A stretch of 64,000 nt of DNA, taken from NCBI GenBank assembly GCA_018816905.1, contig JAHIVB010000002.1, positions 1-64,000 of the forward strand. Direction: 5' to 3'. Under the pieces are notes generated by a model. The model worked only from the letters and a program-made list of their open reading frames with translations. It had not been told where the DNA came from and did no database searches. Shown here one piece after another: positions 24,728-34,087 of the stretch. The DNA comes from Bacillota bacterium. GTDB lineage: Bacteria; Bacillota_I; Bacilli_A; Izemoplasmatales; Hujiaoplasmataceae. Made by a program: the position numbers and the translations under genes. Every line of letters begins with the position of its first letter. Position 1 is the first letter of the stretch.

Positions 24728-25921
24728 ATGATAAGTGAACAAACCATTAAAAAAATGGAATTATTTTACAAGTTTTCAAACATATCAGTGACTTTGATTC
24801 GTAGCGGAAAAATCGCACACTGCACTTACGACCTTCAATCCGTCGACAAGCTTGCTATATATGACAAAATCATCAATTCCAACCTTTCTACTGATACCAT
24901 CAAACTCATAACTTACAATTCATTAGAATGTTATGGTGCGTTTTTACATATGAGTGGTAATCAAGAATATATCGCAATCGTTGGTCCGGTTTTGACCGCA
25001 CGACCACTTTCAAAGGATAATTATGGCTATCTTTCTTTCAATCATTTGTATGATACAGAAACCGTAAAGAACTTCATTCATCTGATTCCCTTGATGCCAA
25101 TCGGTGAGTTTTCAAACGCATTAAGCTTGTTGTTTTTTGAACTGAATGATGTATTTTGTTCCGCTGACAAAATTCAACTTGATCGACTTGATTTCCGAGA
25201 ATTCATTGATGGAGATGAATTTTCTGAACAACCACACATGGATGCTCCAAATATGAATAGCAATGATCACATTCATAAGGACATCGAGTTATATTTGAAT
25301 GTGATCAGAACAGGTGATTTAAAGAAACTGGATGAGCTTTTTAAAAAACAAGTCTTGTTCTATCGTTTTTCAGAAGAATCAACAAAAATAAAATTATATA
25401 CCTTGATATCTATTTCGACAATGTTCGGTCTGGCTGCCGTAGATGGTGGACTAGATTTCTCTGATGCTTCTTCTTTGGGCAACACTTTCATCACATTGGC
25501 TGAATCCTTTGAGAAAACGAGTGATTTCATCGCAACCTTTAAAAAAATGACAAGAGGTTTTGTCATTCAAGTCCATGATTCGCAAAGCAAATATCATTAC
25601 TCCAAATCCATAAAAAAAGCAATGTCTTATATTGATCGACACATCCATTTTCCGCTTTCGTTGGAAACCGTCAGTCAATCCGTAGGACTTTCAAGACCAT
25701 ATTTATCTCAATTGTTTTCAAAAGAGGTTGGTAATTCTCTTCAAACCTACATTCAGGAAAAGAAGATGGAAGAAGCTGAAAAACTCGTAAAATTCACCAA
25801 AATGTCGATGTCAGATATTTCTTCTTCTCTATCGTTTTGTTCTCAAAGTTACTTCACTGAAGTATTCAAGAAAGTCTATGGGATTACACCCGTTCAGTAC
25901 CGAAAAAAGCAACTTAAATAA
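24728..25921 (+). CDS. AraC-family transcriptional regulator
   Basis: A 397-residue protein. The last 100 residues form the two-helix-turn-helix AraC DNA-binding domain (KKAMSYIDRHIHFPLSLETV, LSRPYLSQLFSKEVGNSLQ, then SSSLSFCSQSYFTEVFKKVYG and ITPVQYRK). The first 290 residues hold a sensor part that lacks a receiver-domain Asp motif; it is probably a ligand-binding domain of the type seen in YesN-like helpers. It is divergent from tdh-kbl with 208 bases between, so control of threonine degradation is a reasonable inference, not shown. Followed by a shared terminator. Confidence 0.85.
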   Translation: MISEQTIKKMELFYKFSNISVTLIRSGKIAHCTYDLQSVDKLAIYDKIINSNLSTDTIKLITYNSLECYGAFLHMSGNQEYIAIVGPVLTARPLSKDNYGYLSFNHLYDTETVKNFIHLIPLMPIGEFSNALSLLFFELNDVFCSADKIQLDRLDFREFIDGDEFSEQPHMDAPNMNSNDHIHKDIELYLNVIRTGDLKKLDELFKKQVLFYRFSEESTKIKLYTLISISTMFGLAAVDGGLDFSDASSLGNTFITLAESFEKTSDFIATFKKMTRGFVIQVHDSQSKYHYSKSIKKAMSYIDRHIHFPLSLETVSQSVGLSRPYLSQLFSKEVGNSLQTYIQEKKMEEAEKLVKFTKMSMSDISSSLSFCSQSYFTEVFKKVYGITPVQYRKKQLK

Positions 25922-25951
25922 AAAACAGTCTCCTCGGAGACTATTTTTTTT
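25921..25951. terminator. Bidirectional terminator between convergent genes
   Basis: AAAACAGTCTCC/GGAGACTATTTTTTTT hairpin. It serves the AraC gene on the plus strand and the esterase gene on the minus strand. Confidence 0.8.
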
Positions 25952-26867
25952 GCTTTGTCTGTTCGTGAATGAACATCATTCGCTTCTTCATATTTTCTTT
26001 GACGATTCTGGAATGCATGACAACATCGTAACCGTGTACTGCACCTGCTACATCATTCAAAACTACGAAAACGCCTTTTGCGGTCAATCGATTGGCATAA
26101 ACGATTCCTTCATCATGCAAAGGATCAAATTCGCATACTTCTATATAGGTTGGAGGTTGTACTTTGTCTAAGGGATGAATGACGGGGAAGGCATAAATTT
26201 CTAGACCAAACAATCCGTTTCTATAATAGTGTTTTCCTATAAAATCAAACAAAGAAGAATAAATCATCGGCGTATCTTTAAATTTTTTCCTGGATTCTGT
26301 ATTATTTCCCTTATCTAAGGCAGGATAGAATAGCATTTGAAATTTTGGCAATTTCAAATCATGATCTGCACAATATAAAGATAATGCCGCTGCTAGATTT
26401 CCACCTGCACTGTCTCCACAAAATCCGAAGTTTGATAGTGTGATTTCGTAAAGAGAATGATTATCGATCAAGTTGTTATATACATCAATAACATCATACA
26501 TTGGAGTTGGGAAAGCATATTTTGGTGCGAGGCGATAGTGAATCATGAAGGCTTGGCCACCTAATTCACTAACAAGCGAAGAAAGAATTTTCTTGTGTGA
26601 ATGAGTAGCATTCATCATAAATCCCCCTCCATGAAAATGGATTAACGTTAAGTCAGAGGTTTTTTCTTTTGCGACAAAACGATTTACTTTAATCAAATAT
26701 CCATCCCTTGATCGAATGAAAATTCTGTTTTGAATGACGCCTCTATGTGGTTTTTGAAATTTGTAAAGCAATTTGAGAACTTGATTTGAAATCCAAATTC
26801 GAAATAGGCTTTTAGGCATTTTCATCCATCGTAGAATTCTAAGTTGTTTTTCAATAGCATATTTCAT
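25941..26867 (-). CDS. Alpha/beta hydrolase (HSL-type esterase)
   Basis: A 308-residue esterase/lipase of the hormone-sensitive-lipase group. The oxyanion motif HFHGGGF is near residue 77, the nucleophile elbow FCGDSAGGN near 150, the acid EFDPLHDE near 247 and the base VHGYD near 278, so the catalytic triad is complete. An N-terminal basic helix precedes the fold, but no signal peptide is seen. Short-chain acyl ester hydrolysis is the family activity. GAGGTGG ribosome site; 24 bases after the gene at 26892, likely in the same operon. Confidence 0.85.
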   Translation of the reverse strand: MKYAIEKQLRILRWMKMPKSLFRIWISNQVLKLLYKFQKPHRGVIQNRIFIRSRDGYLIKVNRFVAKEKTSDLTLIHFHGGGFMMNATHSHKKILSSLVSELGGQAFMIHYRLAPKYAFPTPMYDVIDVYNNLIDNHSLYEITLSNFGFCGDSAGGNLAAALSLYCADHDLKLPKFQMLFYPALDKGNNTESRKKFKDTPMIYSSLFDFIGKHYYRNGLFGLEIYAFPVIHPLDKVQPPTYIEVCEFDPLHDEGIVYANRLTAKGVFVVLNDVAGAVHGYDVVMHSRIVKENMKKRMMFIHEQTKQKK

Positions 26868-26891
26868 AGAACCACCTCTTTCAACAAAAAT

Positions 26892-27800
26892 CTAAATCTC
26901 TTGAATTTCATTGATTCCAGCATCGGTCTTCTTTAACAAAAATCTCCAGAACAAGATGATCCCAACAGCAGTAAACAAGAAGCCGAATAAAACGTCTTGC
27001 AATACAACAGCAACACCCGCTCCGTAACTCAGTAAGATTGAAAGCGTCGTCCCAGCAGCAATACATTCTAGATGCCATTTGTATAATACCATCATTAGTA
27101 CTACGGTTAAAGACATGGCTACAACCACCCAAATGGTGTATCTCCGTTTTGGTGCACCTCCAAGTAAATATCCAACAAAACCAGTGAAAGGGACAAGCGA
27201 GAATAATGGTGGGAAATACCAGTTTGCGGCAAATAACAGTACTACGAGTGGTAACAAGCCAATGATTGAACCAATTAAGGTCAATACAATGGAAAAAGGC
27301 ATTCGTGCAATCTTAACGCTGTCTTGATCAAATTCTTTATGTACTAAATCCTTATGTTTATTCGAACAGGTTGGATGAACATTGACAACAGCATTGCCCC
27401 ATAACTTTTCTTCTGTAGTTTCATTCGTTTCAAGCCTGCAAATAACACATCGTTCTTCTTGATGAATGTGAAATTCATCAAAGAAAGCGATTAAATCTTT
27501 GAGTGTATTTTCCCAATAGGTTCGTTCTGAAGTCGCTTTATTCTTATGATGGGTAGGGAAAAGAAAGGTGAGTTGGTCAGATTTGTGAAGGAATGTGGAT
27601 TGAAGAGGAGCCAGTTTCAATCTCTTCTTGATTTCCGAAGTGATTGTTTTATCTACAGAATGTTCAAAGGTAAAAGAGACGCTGTCATAAAATACAAACC
27701 CGATTTTCATCGTGGTAATCGAAAAGCGATACCCACCCATCAATCCTATGACAGATTGGTTCACTCGTTTGGTGGTCAAGGTATAGACTGTTTGTTCCAT
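26892..27800 (-). CDS. Membrane protein with Cys/His cluster, unknown function
   Basis: A 302-residue protein. The N-terminal 165 residues are soluble and contain a possible zinc site, CVICRLE (near 118) followed by VHPTCSNKH (near 142). The C-terminal part has four transmembrane helices (about 168-190, 192-215, 224-243 and 250-288). No family is recognised. AAGGAG ribosome site. Upstream of the esterase gene and probably cotranscribed. Confidence 0.65.
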   Translation of the reverse strand: MEQTVYTLTTKRVNQSVIGLMGGYRFSITTMKIGFVFYDSVSFTFEHSVDKTITSEIKKRLKLAPLQSTFLHKSDQLTFLFPTHHKNKATSERTYWENTLKDLIAFFDEFHIHQEERCVICRLETNETTEEKLWGNAVVNVHPTCSNKHKDLVHKEFDQDSVKIARMPFSIVLTLIGSIIGLLPLVVLLFAANWYFPPLFSLVPFTGFVGYLLGGAPKRRYTIWVVVAMSLTVVLMMVLYKWHLECIAAGTTLSILLSYGAGVAVVLQDVLFGFLFTAVGIILFWRFLLKKTDAGINEIQEI

Positions 27801-27896
27801 AGAATCTCCTTCGTAAGCAAGTCGGATAAGATACTTTCATTATATCATATCGCAGGAGTTGAATCACTCATTCTTTTGCTTGTATTAATGAAAAAA

Positions 27897-27918
27897 GTCA
27901 GGATAGCGCATCCTGACT
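27897..27918 (-). terminator. Terminator of the nitronate monooxygenase gene
   Basis: Perfect AGTCAGGAT/ATCCTGACT stem with a short loop, followed by six Ts on the minus strand. Confidence 0.8.
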
Positions 27919-27939
27919 AAAGTCTTTTATTTCTCTTTT

Positions 27940-29043
27940 TTACAGAGTTGGTGACAGTTTTTTCCTGAAAGCATCGAGATATTCTTGTTTTAATGAAGAT
28001 ATTAAATCCTTGACTGAGACGATCGCTTTTGCCAAGTAAGCATTTGTTCCTGCAAAGGCAAAACCATTGTTCATCTTCCCTTTTTTTGCATTATATAAAG
28101 CAAGGGAGATGCAGTAAGGAGCTTGTTCTTTCTTGCAGGTGGAGATACAGTTAAAGGGGCAAGAAAAAGGATGTCGCAATCCGTTATAGACTTCTTCCAA
28201 AAATGGATTCTTTACCGCCCTTCCAGGAAGTCCGACAGGACTGTCGATGATGACGATATCTTCTCTTTCAGCGTTTATATAAGCTTGTTTAAATTCCAGT
28301 GATGCATCACATTCCTCTGTGGTCACAAATCTTGTTGCCATTTGAACCGCAGAGGCACCATGACTCATGAAATAGTAAATGTCTTCCCCAGTATAAATTC
28401 CTCCACCGACGATGATCGGAATCTTTTTTGAATACATTTCTTCAAATGGTTTGACGGCCTCTAATACTTGAGGTAAGAGTTTCTCTAAATCATATTCTTC
28501 ATCATCGATTTGGTCTTTCTTGAATCCGAGATGTCCTCCTGCTTTTGGCCCTTCCAGAACAAAGCCATCCGGGATGTAGCCATATTTACTCACCCATTTT
28601 TGAATGATCAGTTTGGCTGCCCTTCCAGAAGAAATAATCGGGATTAGTTTCGTTGAAGAGTCTTGGTCGAGTAAACTAGGAAGATCAAGAGGTAGACCTG
28701 CGCCAGCAAAAATAATGTCAATACCTTCTTCGATTGCGGCTTTCGCAAGTTCATGGAAATTACTCAAAGCTACCAAAATATTGACGCCGATGATTCCATT
28801 CGTCAATTGCCTTGTCTTTCTAATTTCCGCCTTGAGAGCGATGACATATCTATCCTTGTCTTGTTTGTTTTGGTGGTCAAACAATCCAACCCCAGCAGCA
28901 GAAATCACTCCAATTCCTCCTTCGTTTGCGACCGCAGAGGCTAAACCAGACATGGATATTCCTATTCCCATTCCACCTTGGACAATGGGAAGTTTTGCGA
29001 CTTTATTTCCTAGGACAAAATGATTCAATGCTTCTACTTTCAT
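27940..29043 (-). CDS. Nitronate monooxygenase/FabK-like flavoprotein
   Basis: A 367-residue TIM-barrel FMN enzyme of the 2-nitropropane dioxygenase family. Landmarks are PIVQGGMGIGIS near residue 19, ANEGGIGVISAAG near 40, VLEGPKAGGHLGF near 160 (the Gly-His segment next to the flavin) and IPIIVGGGIYTGEDI near 210. Nitronate monooxygenases and the enoyl-ACP reductase FabK share this fold. The C-terminal cysteine-rich tail (CPFNCISTCKKEQAPYC) is more usual in the longer monooxygenase-type members, so that reading is preferred. GGAGG ribosome site; monocistronic. No fatty-acid genes adjoin. Confidence 0.8.
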   Translation of the reverse strand: MKVEALNHFVLGNKVAKLPIVQGGMGIGISMSGLASAVANEGGIGVISAAGVGLFDHQNKQDKDRYVIALKAEIRKTRQLTNGIIGVNILVALSNFHELAKAAIEEGIDIIFAGAGLPLDLPSLLDQDSSTKLIPIISSGRAAKLIIQKWVSKYGYIPDGFVLEGPKAGGHLGFKKDQIDDEEYDLEKLLPQVLEAVKPFEEMYSKKIPIIVGGGIYTGEDIYYFMSHGASAVQMATRFVTTEECDASLEFKQAYINAEREDIVIIDSPVGLPGRAVKNPFLEEVYNGLRHPFSCPFNCISTCKKEQAPYCISLALYNAKKGKMNNGFAFAGTNAYLAKAIVSVKDLISSLKQEYLDAFRKKLSPTL

Positions 29044-29148
29044 TTTCTTTCCTCCGACTAATCTTCAAATAATTGAAATTACTATATCACGCAGAGTACT
29101 TATACGCAATCATTTTATTTAAATTCTACAAGATTCTTACAAAATAAA

Positions 29149-29174
29149 AAAGACGAATTTAATCGTCTTTTCAA
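29149..29174 (-). terminator. Terminator of the lactate permease gene
   Basis: AAAAGACGA/TCGTCTTTT stem with T run on the minus strand. Confidence 0.8.
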
Positions 29175-29175
29175 G

Positions 29176-30747
29176 TTATGAAAATAATATCAAAGCTGAT
29201 AAACCCGCAAGTAGGCCATACAGAAGTGCAGGACCTACCGTTTTCTTGATAATCATGCCCTCTTTGCCTTCCAGGTTAACAACAGTCGAGACACTCACAA
29301 CGTTATGTACGCAAATCATGTTTCCTGCAGCGCCCCCCATGACTTGAAGTCCAAGGATTAATCCAGGATTAAGTTGATAATCTAAAGCAATCTGATATTG
29401 AATGGGACTGAAAGTCAATGTGCTCACTGTTGCACTTCCAGTAATAAAGGAGCCTAATTCACCGACATAAGGTGCTAGTAATATCCAGATTCCATGAAGC
29501 CTTTCCCCAAGAAATGAGGCAAGATAGATTGGCATGCTAGATAGCTCCGATAGATTTAAACCGGAGTTTGAAAAGATTTGGACCATCGCCAAAGTAGGTA
29601 TCAAGGCTAATGCCGCTCCTTTAACGGTACTCAGACTTGATTTGGTCGAAGCCCAAATGGTCGATGCCTTACTCTTATGGATAAGCATTGCCACAAGCGC
29701 GGACAGTATTAGAATAAAGCCAGGAGAATATAGCAACTGAAGGGTACTGTCAATCGCATCGATTCCAAGGATGTTACGATATGACAAATCGATAAACGTT
29801 AAAAAGAATTGCTTGAGTGGTTCTATTGTTCTTGAAAGAACCAAAAGCAGTATGACGACCCCATAGGGTGCCCAAGCTTTAATCAAAGGCATATCGTTAT
29901 CTTGAATTTCTTCTCTTTCTTCTTTTGCTTTCATCCAGATGTTTTTAGGTGTTAAGATATGGAATTTTATAGAAATAGTCGCAATAACCAAGGTGATGAC
30001 TGGACCTAAAATCGACACAAACTCATATCCTAAAGTCAGTGCTGTCAAGTAAGACATCAATGAATAGAAAAGACCAATCGACAACGTCCAAGGCAGAATT
30101 TCCAAATAGTCTTTTTTGGTGTTTCCTTTTCCAAAGAAACGAATAAGCACATAAACCACGATGGTAGGCATGAATACACCTGCTAGAAATTCCATGCTAG
30201 TGATATAAATGGCCACTTCATTTAAAAATGCAGAACTTGTTGAAATGTTACCAAGTCCAACCTGAATCGGAGTTCCTACGGCACCAAAAGAGACGGGGAC
30301 ACTGTCAGAAATCAAAGACAATACTGCAGCTCCAATCGGACTGAACCCAAGTGCAACAAGCAAAGGTGCAACAACGACGGCAGGTGTTCCAAATCCCGAT
30401 ACACCTTCGATGAGGGCTCCAAATAAATAAGCAATGAGAATCGCCTGAAGTCGCATATCTTTTGTAAGACGGTTAAACCCCTTGTTGATTCGATTGACTG
30501 CCCCGCTTTTCTTAAGCGTGTTCATCATGAAAATTGCGCCGAATAGTATAAGCAATATCCCAAGCGATTTATGGAATCCTTGTAGAATCGATGCAGCTAA
30601 AACATTCCATTCCATGTCCCAAAAGAAAAAAGCAGAAAATAACACTATAACAAAAGTGATAGTCATCCCTTTTTTTGCAGGCATGCGCAATAGGACCAAC
30701 AGGATGAATGGTAATATAATCGGTAATAAAGAAATTAGTAATTTCAT
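29176..30747 (-). CDS. lctP: L-lactate permease family transporter
   Basis: A 523-residue membrane transporter with about 13 helices matching the LctP/GlcD-associated lactate permease family (TC 2.A.14). Recognisable segments are [20 protein letters not shown] near residue 110, [13 protein letters not shown] near 148, [18 protein letters not shown] near 420 and [14 protein letters not shown] near 470. It exchanges or symports lactate (and glycolate in some members) with protons. GGAGG ribosome site. It stands alone, with no lactate dehydrogenase gene beside it. Confidence 0.9.
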   Translation of the reverse strand: MKLLISLLPIILPFILLVLLRMPAKKGMTITFVIVLFSAFFFWDMEWNVLAASILQGFHKSLGILLILFGAIFMMNTLKKSGAVNRINKGFNRLTKDMRLQAILIAYLFGALIEGVSGFGTPAVVVAPLLVALGFSPIGAAVLSLISDSVPVSFGAVGTPIQVGLGNISTSSAFLNEVAIYITSMEFLAGVFMPTIVVYVLIRFFGKGNTKKDYLEILPWTLSIGLFYSLMSYLTALTLGYEFVSILGPVITLVIATISIKFHILTPKNIWMKAKEEREEIQDNDMPLIKAWAPYGVVILLLVLSRTIEPLKQFFLTFIDLSYRNILGIDAIDSTLQLLYSPGFILILSALVAMLIHKSKASTIWASTKSSLSTVKGAALALIPTLAMVQIFSNSGLNLSELSSMPIYLASFLGERLHGIWILLAPYVGELGSFITGSATVSTLTFSPIQYQIALDYQLNPGLILGLQVMGGAAGNMICVHNVVSVSTVVNLEGKEGMIIKKTVGPALLYGLLAGLSALILFS

Positions 30748-30908
30748 ACGTGTATTCCTCCAATTCCATTATACCTTATCACATCATTATCCATCGATAT
30801 TCGATTATGAAAACGCCTTACTACTCGCATGGCTCTCCATTAACTGTTTTGAGTCCGCCTTGGATTTACTGATGAATTAAAACTTTTCTTGTTAGAAAAA
30901 AACGAATA

Positions 30909-30935
30909 AAAAAAGGAATTTCAACCGAAATTCCT
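30909..30935 (-). terminator. Terminator of tRNA-Gly
   Basis: Perfect GGAATTTC/GAAATTCC stem, four-base loop, seven Ts on the minus strand. Confidence 0.85.
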
Positions 30936-30949
30936 CATTTAATGATCAA

Positions 30950-31023
30950 TGGAGCAAGCGAGGGGAATCGAACCCCCATTATCTGCATGGCAAGCAGACG
31001 TTTTACCATTAAACTACACCTGC
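30950..31023 (-). tRNA. tRNA-Gly (anticodon GCC)
   Basis: Complete tRNA with encoded CCA and discriminator T. The anticodon loop TTGCCAT on its GTCTGC/GCAGAT stem gives GCC. The acceptor contains two G-U pairs (4:69 and 6:67). Confidence 0.95.
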
Positions 31024-31140
31024 GTTTTCTTTAGCAATATATATTGTATATGAAGTGAGCTTATTTTTCAACTCTTTTTTACTGAAATTCAGAACTTTTT
31101 TGTTTCATCCATTTCATTAAAATTCAAAGATATAACCGAA

Positions 31141-31452
31141 TTAATACAAATATCCTGGAGAACTTGTCCATAAAATGATTAATAGTAATCCTAAAAGAGA
31201 GATTCCTATGAGAATAACAGAAATAATCCACCGAGTGTTTCTCGAAAAAGGTCGAAAAATCCACATGATTAGCAGTCCGATTGGAAACGAAAGAATCAAA
31301 AAAAGAACTGTAACGACCTCATACGGATGAATATCATTTTTTTTACGATTGATCCCTTCCGGTTTTAAAGTCTGTTCAACTTTGACCCCACAATGGAAAC
31401 AATACTTGTCTTCTTCTTTGATCCACTCACTACAATTTGTGCATTTTTTCAT
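31141..31452 (-). CDS. Zinc-ribbon membrane protein
   Basis: A 103-residue protein. Residues 4-21 form a zinc ribbon (CTNCSEWI...YCFHCG, two CxxC pairs) and the rest holds two transmembrane helices (about 46-66 and 74-97). Proteins with this zinc-ribbon-2 plus TM layout are common in Bacillota and of unknown role. GGGAG ribosome site; single gene. Confidence 0.75.
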   Translation of the reverse strand: MKKCTNCSEWIKEEDKYCFHCGVKVEQTLKPEGINRKKNDIHPYEVVTVLFLILSFPIGLLIMWIFRPFSRNTRWIISVILIGISLLGLLLIILWTSSPGYLY

Positions 31453-31546
31453 CTTTCATTCTCCCAAATACAGATATCATAACAATTCTACCTCCCTATT
31501 TCAAGATGTTTCATGTTTTTCCATCCCGACTTTTCAACCTGTTCTA

Positions 31547-31575
31547 TTGTCTCGTTTCATGAAGAATGTTATAAT
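31547..31575 (+). promoter_or_regulatory. Promoter of the second PlsC/zinc-ribbon gene
   Basis: TTGTCT (31547-31552) and TATAAT (31570-31575) with a 17-base spacer, 32 bases before the start codon. Confidence 0.6.
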
Positions 31576-31607
31576 AATGTATCAATAGAAAAGGCCCGGT
31601 GATATTT

Positions 31608-32756
31608 ATGAAGAAAACAAGACTCGATATTCAACAAGACTTCCTCATGACTTTGTTAAGGCCTCTTGTCTTCATCTGGATGTGGTTTGATGCCAAAAGA
31701 AAGGTCATCCGCGATCCTGAGTTCTCATTTTGTAGAAAAGAACCGTATGTCCTGCTTGCGAATCACACTTACATGTTTGATGTTGTTCATGTTCCTTTAA
31801 GAATTTGGAAAGTCCCTTTTATCATTGCTTCTCAAACCCTCTTTACCAAACAACCTACGAAGTTTCTTGTTAGTCAAGTTGCGCATGTCATATCAAAATC
31901 AAAAGGTAGAAGCGATACTGCCGCCATCATGAGCATTTTTTCTGCAGTAAAACGTGGGTACCCGATTTTAATATTTCCAGAAGGTGATACCACCTTTTAT
32001 GGTGAAACGGGCTACATCGAAGAATCAACGATGAAACTGATTAAAAAGCTTAAATTGGATGTCATTACATGTAATATTCGTGGTGGGTTCCTTTCCAGAC
32101 CAAGATGGGGAACAGGAAAGAGATCCAGACATTATATGGAACTTCATTACAAAAAAGCGATATCCAAGGAACAACTTCAAGATTTGACACTCGATGAAAT
32201 CAATGATATCGTAAAAAAAGAGTTGTATCAAAATGCTTACGAGCATCAACGAATTGCAATGATTCCTCATAAAGGAAAAAAATTAGCTGAAGGAATTGAA
32301 AATGCTGTTTATGTCTGTCCGCACTGTCAGGCAATCAATTCAATCGTTTCACACGAAAATACTTTCCATTGTAAAGAATGCAAGAAAGAAGGGTCTATCG
32401 ACAAATATGGTTTCATTCACGATTTCGTATACGATAACTTAGTCGATTGGAATCATTATCAACGAAACTTTTCTGACAAACTTAGAAATACCACCATTGA
32501 GAGCACGGGAATGTTATATTTTCTTAATTTCGATACGTTAGAACAAATAGAAGTCGGGCAAATCGGATTGAAATACGAGAATGGAAAATTCATCTTCACA
32601 GGTGCTCATGAAAAGGTTCTTGAACTCTCTGAAGTATCGAATCCCACACTGACGCTTCGCAGAGATTTCGGATTTGTCTGCGAAGATCAGCATTATCTTG
32701 TCAAACTAGACAGTTTAGGCTCTGCATTCTTAAGAGTCGTCCAAAACAAGTATTAG
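31608..32756 (+). CDS. PlsC-type acyltransferase with internal zinc ribbon (paralogue 2)
   Basis: A 382-residue paralogue of the 9158-10324 protein with the same order of parts. The HX4D box is NHTYMFD (near residue 52), the FPEGDTTFYGET motif is near 123, the zinc ribbon is CPHC...CKEC (near 236-256), and an unassigned C-terminal beta-rich part follows. The pairing of an LPA-acyltransferase fold with a zinc ribbon at the same place in both proteins shows the fusion predates the duplication. Start ATG 31608 with GGTGAT upstream; an in-frame GTG at 31599 is less likely. Own promoter and terminator. Confidence 0.8.
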   Translation: MKKTRLDIQQDFLMTLLRPLVFIWMWFDAKRKVIRDPEFSFCRKEPYVLLANHTYMFDVVHVPLRIWKVPFIIASQTLFTKQPTKFLVSQVAHVISKSKGRSDTAAIMSIFSAVKRGYPILIFPEGDTTFYGETGYIEESTMKLIKKLKLDVITCNIRGGFLSRPRWGTGKRSRHYMELHYKKAISKEQLQDLTLDEINDIVKKELYQNAYEHQRIAMIPHKGKKLAEGIENAVYVCPHCQAINSIVSHENTFHCKECKKEGSIDKYGFIHDFVYDNLVDWNHYQRNFSDKLRNTTIESTGMLYFLNFDTLEQIEVGQIGLKYENGKFIFTGAHEKVLELSEVSNPTLTLRRDFGFVCEDQHYLVKLDSLGSAFLRVVQNKY

Positions 32757-32783
32757 AAAAAGCCATCATCGATGGCTTTTTTT
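32757..32783. terminator. Bidirectional terminator
   Basis: AAAAAGCCATC/GATGGCTTTTTTT hairpin, overlapping the 3' end of the convergent SemiSWEET gene. Confidence 0.8.
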
Positions 32784-33044
32784 CTTGTTTTCCTTAATCG
32801 TATCCATTACTTTAAAAGAAAGTATAACACCTGCAAGCAACGTCGTCACAATATTTGCAAGGAACAATGCGGTTTCATGAATTGCAAGCCCATATAACGT
32901 CCATGTGAATGTACCTATAACAAACATACAGTAGGTCAATAGACTCAAATCTATCGTGTCTCTCGTCTTAATTGTTTTGATTGCTTGAGGGAGAAAAGAG
33001 AAAGTTGTCAGGAAAGCCGCCACATAACTAAGCCAAATCATCAC
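32766..33044 (-). CDS. SemiSWEET transporter subunit (second of two)
   Basis: A 92-residue three-helix protein of the SemiSWEET/PQ-loop family. The signature PQ is in FSFLPQAIKTI near residue 20, the conserved W near 49 (FTWTLYG) and an Asn in LANIVTTLLAG in TM3. Such halves dimerise to form a small sugar channel in the membrane. The start overlaps the end of the preceding gene (GTG at 33044, or ATG at 33041 in a TGATG overlap), so expression is coupled. Confidence 0.88.
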   Translation of the reverse strand: MMIWLSYVAAFLTTFSFLPQAIKTIKTRDTIDLSLLTYCMFVIGTFTWTLYGLAIHETALFLANIVTTLLAGVILSFKVMDTIKENKKKSHR

Positions 33045-33304
33045 ACATCAATCCCCTTTCGAATATTTTTGATCTTAAACGTGAGGATGATTCCCGCAAG
33101 AACCGTGGCGATTGAATTTGAAAACGCCAAAGCAATCAATCCGTTTGAAATAGCGTAGATTGACCAACATACGACACCAATTGCAAAAATGATAAACATC
33201 CATAAGGAAACGCTCTTTGTGTTTCCTTGTACTGCTTTCAAGGCTTGGGGAACAAATGATACTGTTGTCAAAACCGCTGCGATGATGGAAGCCACATCCC
33301 ACAT
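33041..33304 (-). CDS. SemiSWEET transporter subunit (first of two)
   Basis: An 87-residue three-helix SemiSWEET protein with FVPQALKAVQG near residue 18, the conserved W in VVCWSIYA and Asn in FSNSIATVLAG. It is clearly homologous to the protein encoded directly downstream, so the pair arose by tandem duplication. AAGGAG ribosome site. Sugar transport is inferred from the family. No sugar-processing gene is adjacent. Confidence 0.88.
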   Translation of the reverse strand: MWDVASIIAAVLTTVSFVPQALKAVQGNTKSVSLWMFIIFAIGVVCWSIYAISNGLIALAFSNSIATVLAGIILTFKIKNIRKGIDV

Positions 33305-33436
33305 AGAAAATCAACTCCTTCTCAATACTTACAAAGAATAGTATACCATAATCTGCGATTTGTTCATTCTAAAATCATTTAACAATATTCTTGAGTCTGG
33401 CTCAAAATCTCTCTTTTCAAAAAGAATGAATTGTGA

Positions 33437-33442
33437 TATAAT
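33437..33442 (+). promoter_or_regulatory. -10 box of the cyclophilin gene
   Basis: TATAAT in TTGTGATATAATCCC, 45 bases before the ATG. Confidence 0.5.
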
Positions 33443-33486
33443 CCCTCTGTAAAAAAAGTAATTATTTACGCGAAAGGAATTTTACT

Positions 33487-33996
33487 ATGATTAATCCAAA
33501 CCCCATCGTTACCATCGAGTTTGAAAACTACAATCCAATGATCATTGAACTTTATCCAGAAGTAGCTCCGAACACAGTTAAAAATTATATTGCATTGGTT
33601 CAAAAAAACTATTATAATGGATCGATTTTTCACAGAGTTATTGAAGGATTCATGATTCAAGGCGGAGCCGGTAACGGATCCACTTGCAAGGTTGTTGGCG
33701 AATTCAAAAAGAACGGATATCCTAATAATCTTGAACATCAAAGAGGCGTGATATCAATGGCTAGAACCAGCGATCCAAATTCAGCCACTTCTCAATTTTT
33801 TATCGTCCATAAGGATAGTCCTCATTTGAACGGTTTATATGCTTCTTTTGGAATGATGATCGATGGTTTTGATACACTCGATCAAATCGCTTCTGTTGAA
33901 ACGAATACAGGAGACAAACCATTGGTTGACGTTATAATGAAGTCGATTTCTGTTGATTTAAAGGGCGTTGAATACTCTAAACCACTTTGTAAATAA
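33487..33996 (+). CDS. Cyclophilin-type peptidyl-prolyl isomerase
   Basis: A 169-residue cytoplasmic cyclophilin that isomerises peptide bonds before proline. Motifs are FHRVIEGFMIQGG near residue 51 (the active-site Arg and Phe), ISMARTSDPNSATSQFFI near 92 and LNGLYASFGMMIDG near 118. The usual HLDGKHTVFG segment is changed to HLNGLYASFG, including loss of the Lys-His pair. AAAGGAAT ribosome site; own promoter and terminator. No signal peptide. Confidence 0.93.
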   Translation: MINPNPIVTIEFENYNPMIIELYPEVAPNTVKNYIALVQKNYYNGSIFHRVIEGFMIQGGAGNGSTCKVVGEFKKNGYPNNLEHQRGVISMARTSDPNSATSQFFIVHKDSPHLNGLYASFGMMIDGFDTLDQIASVETNTGDKPLVDVIMKSISVDLKGVEYSKPLCK

Positions 33997-34042
33997 GAGT
34001 CCATTCATTTAACTTGAATTAAATATTCATTGATGATTTAAA

Positions 34043-34070
34043 AAAACCGAAAATAGATTTCGGTTTTTTT
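34043..34070. terminator. Terminator after the cyclophilin gene, bidirectional
   Basis: AAACCGAAA/TTTCGGTTT stem followed by a T run; A run on the other side. Confidence 0.8.
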
Positions 34071-34087
34071 TATTCCATAAGTCGATT

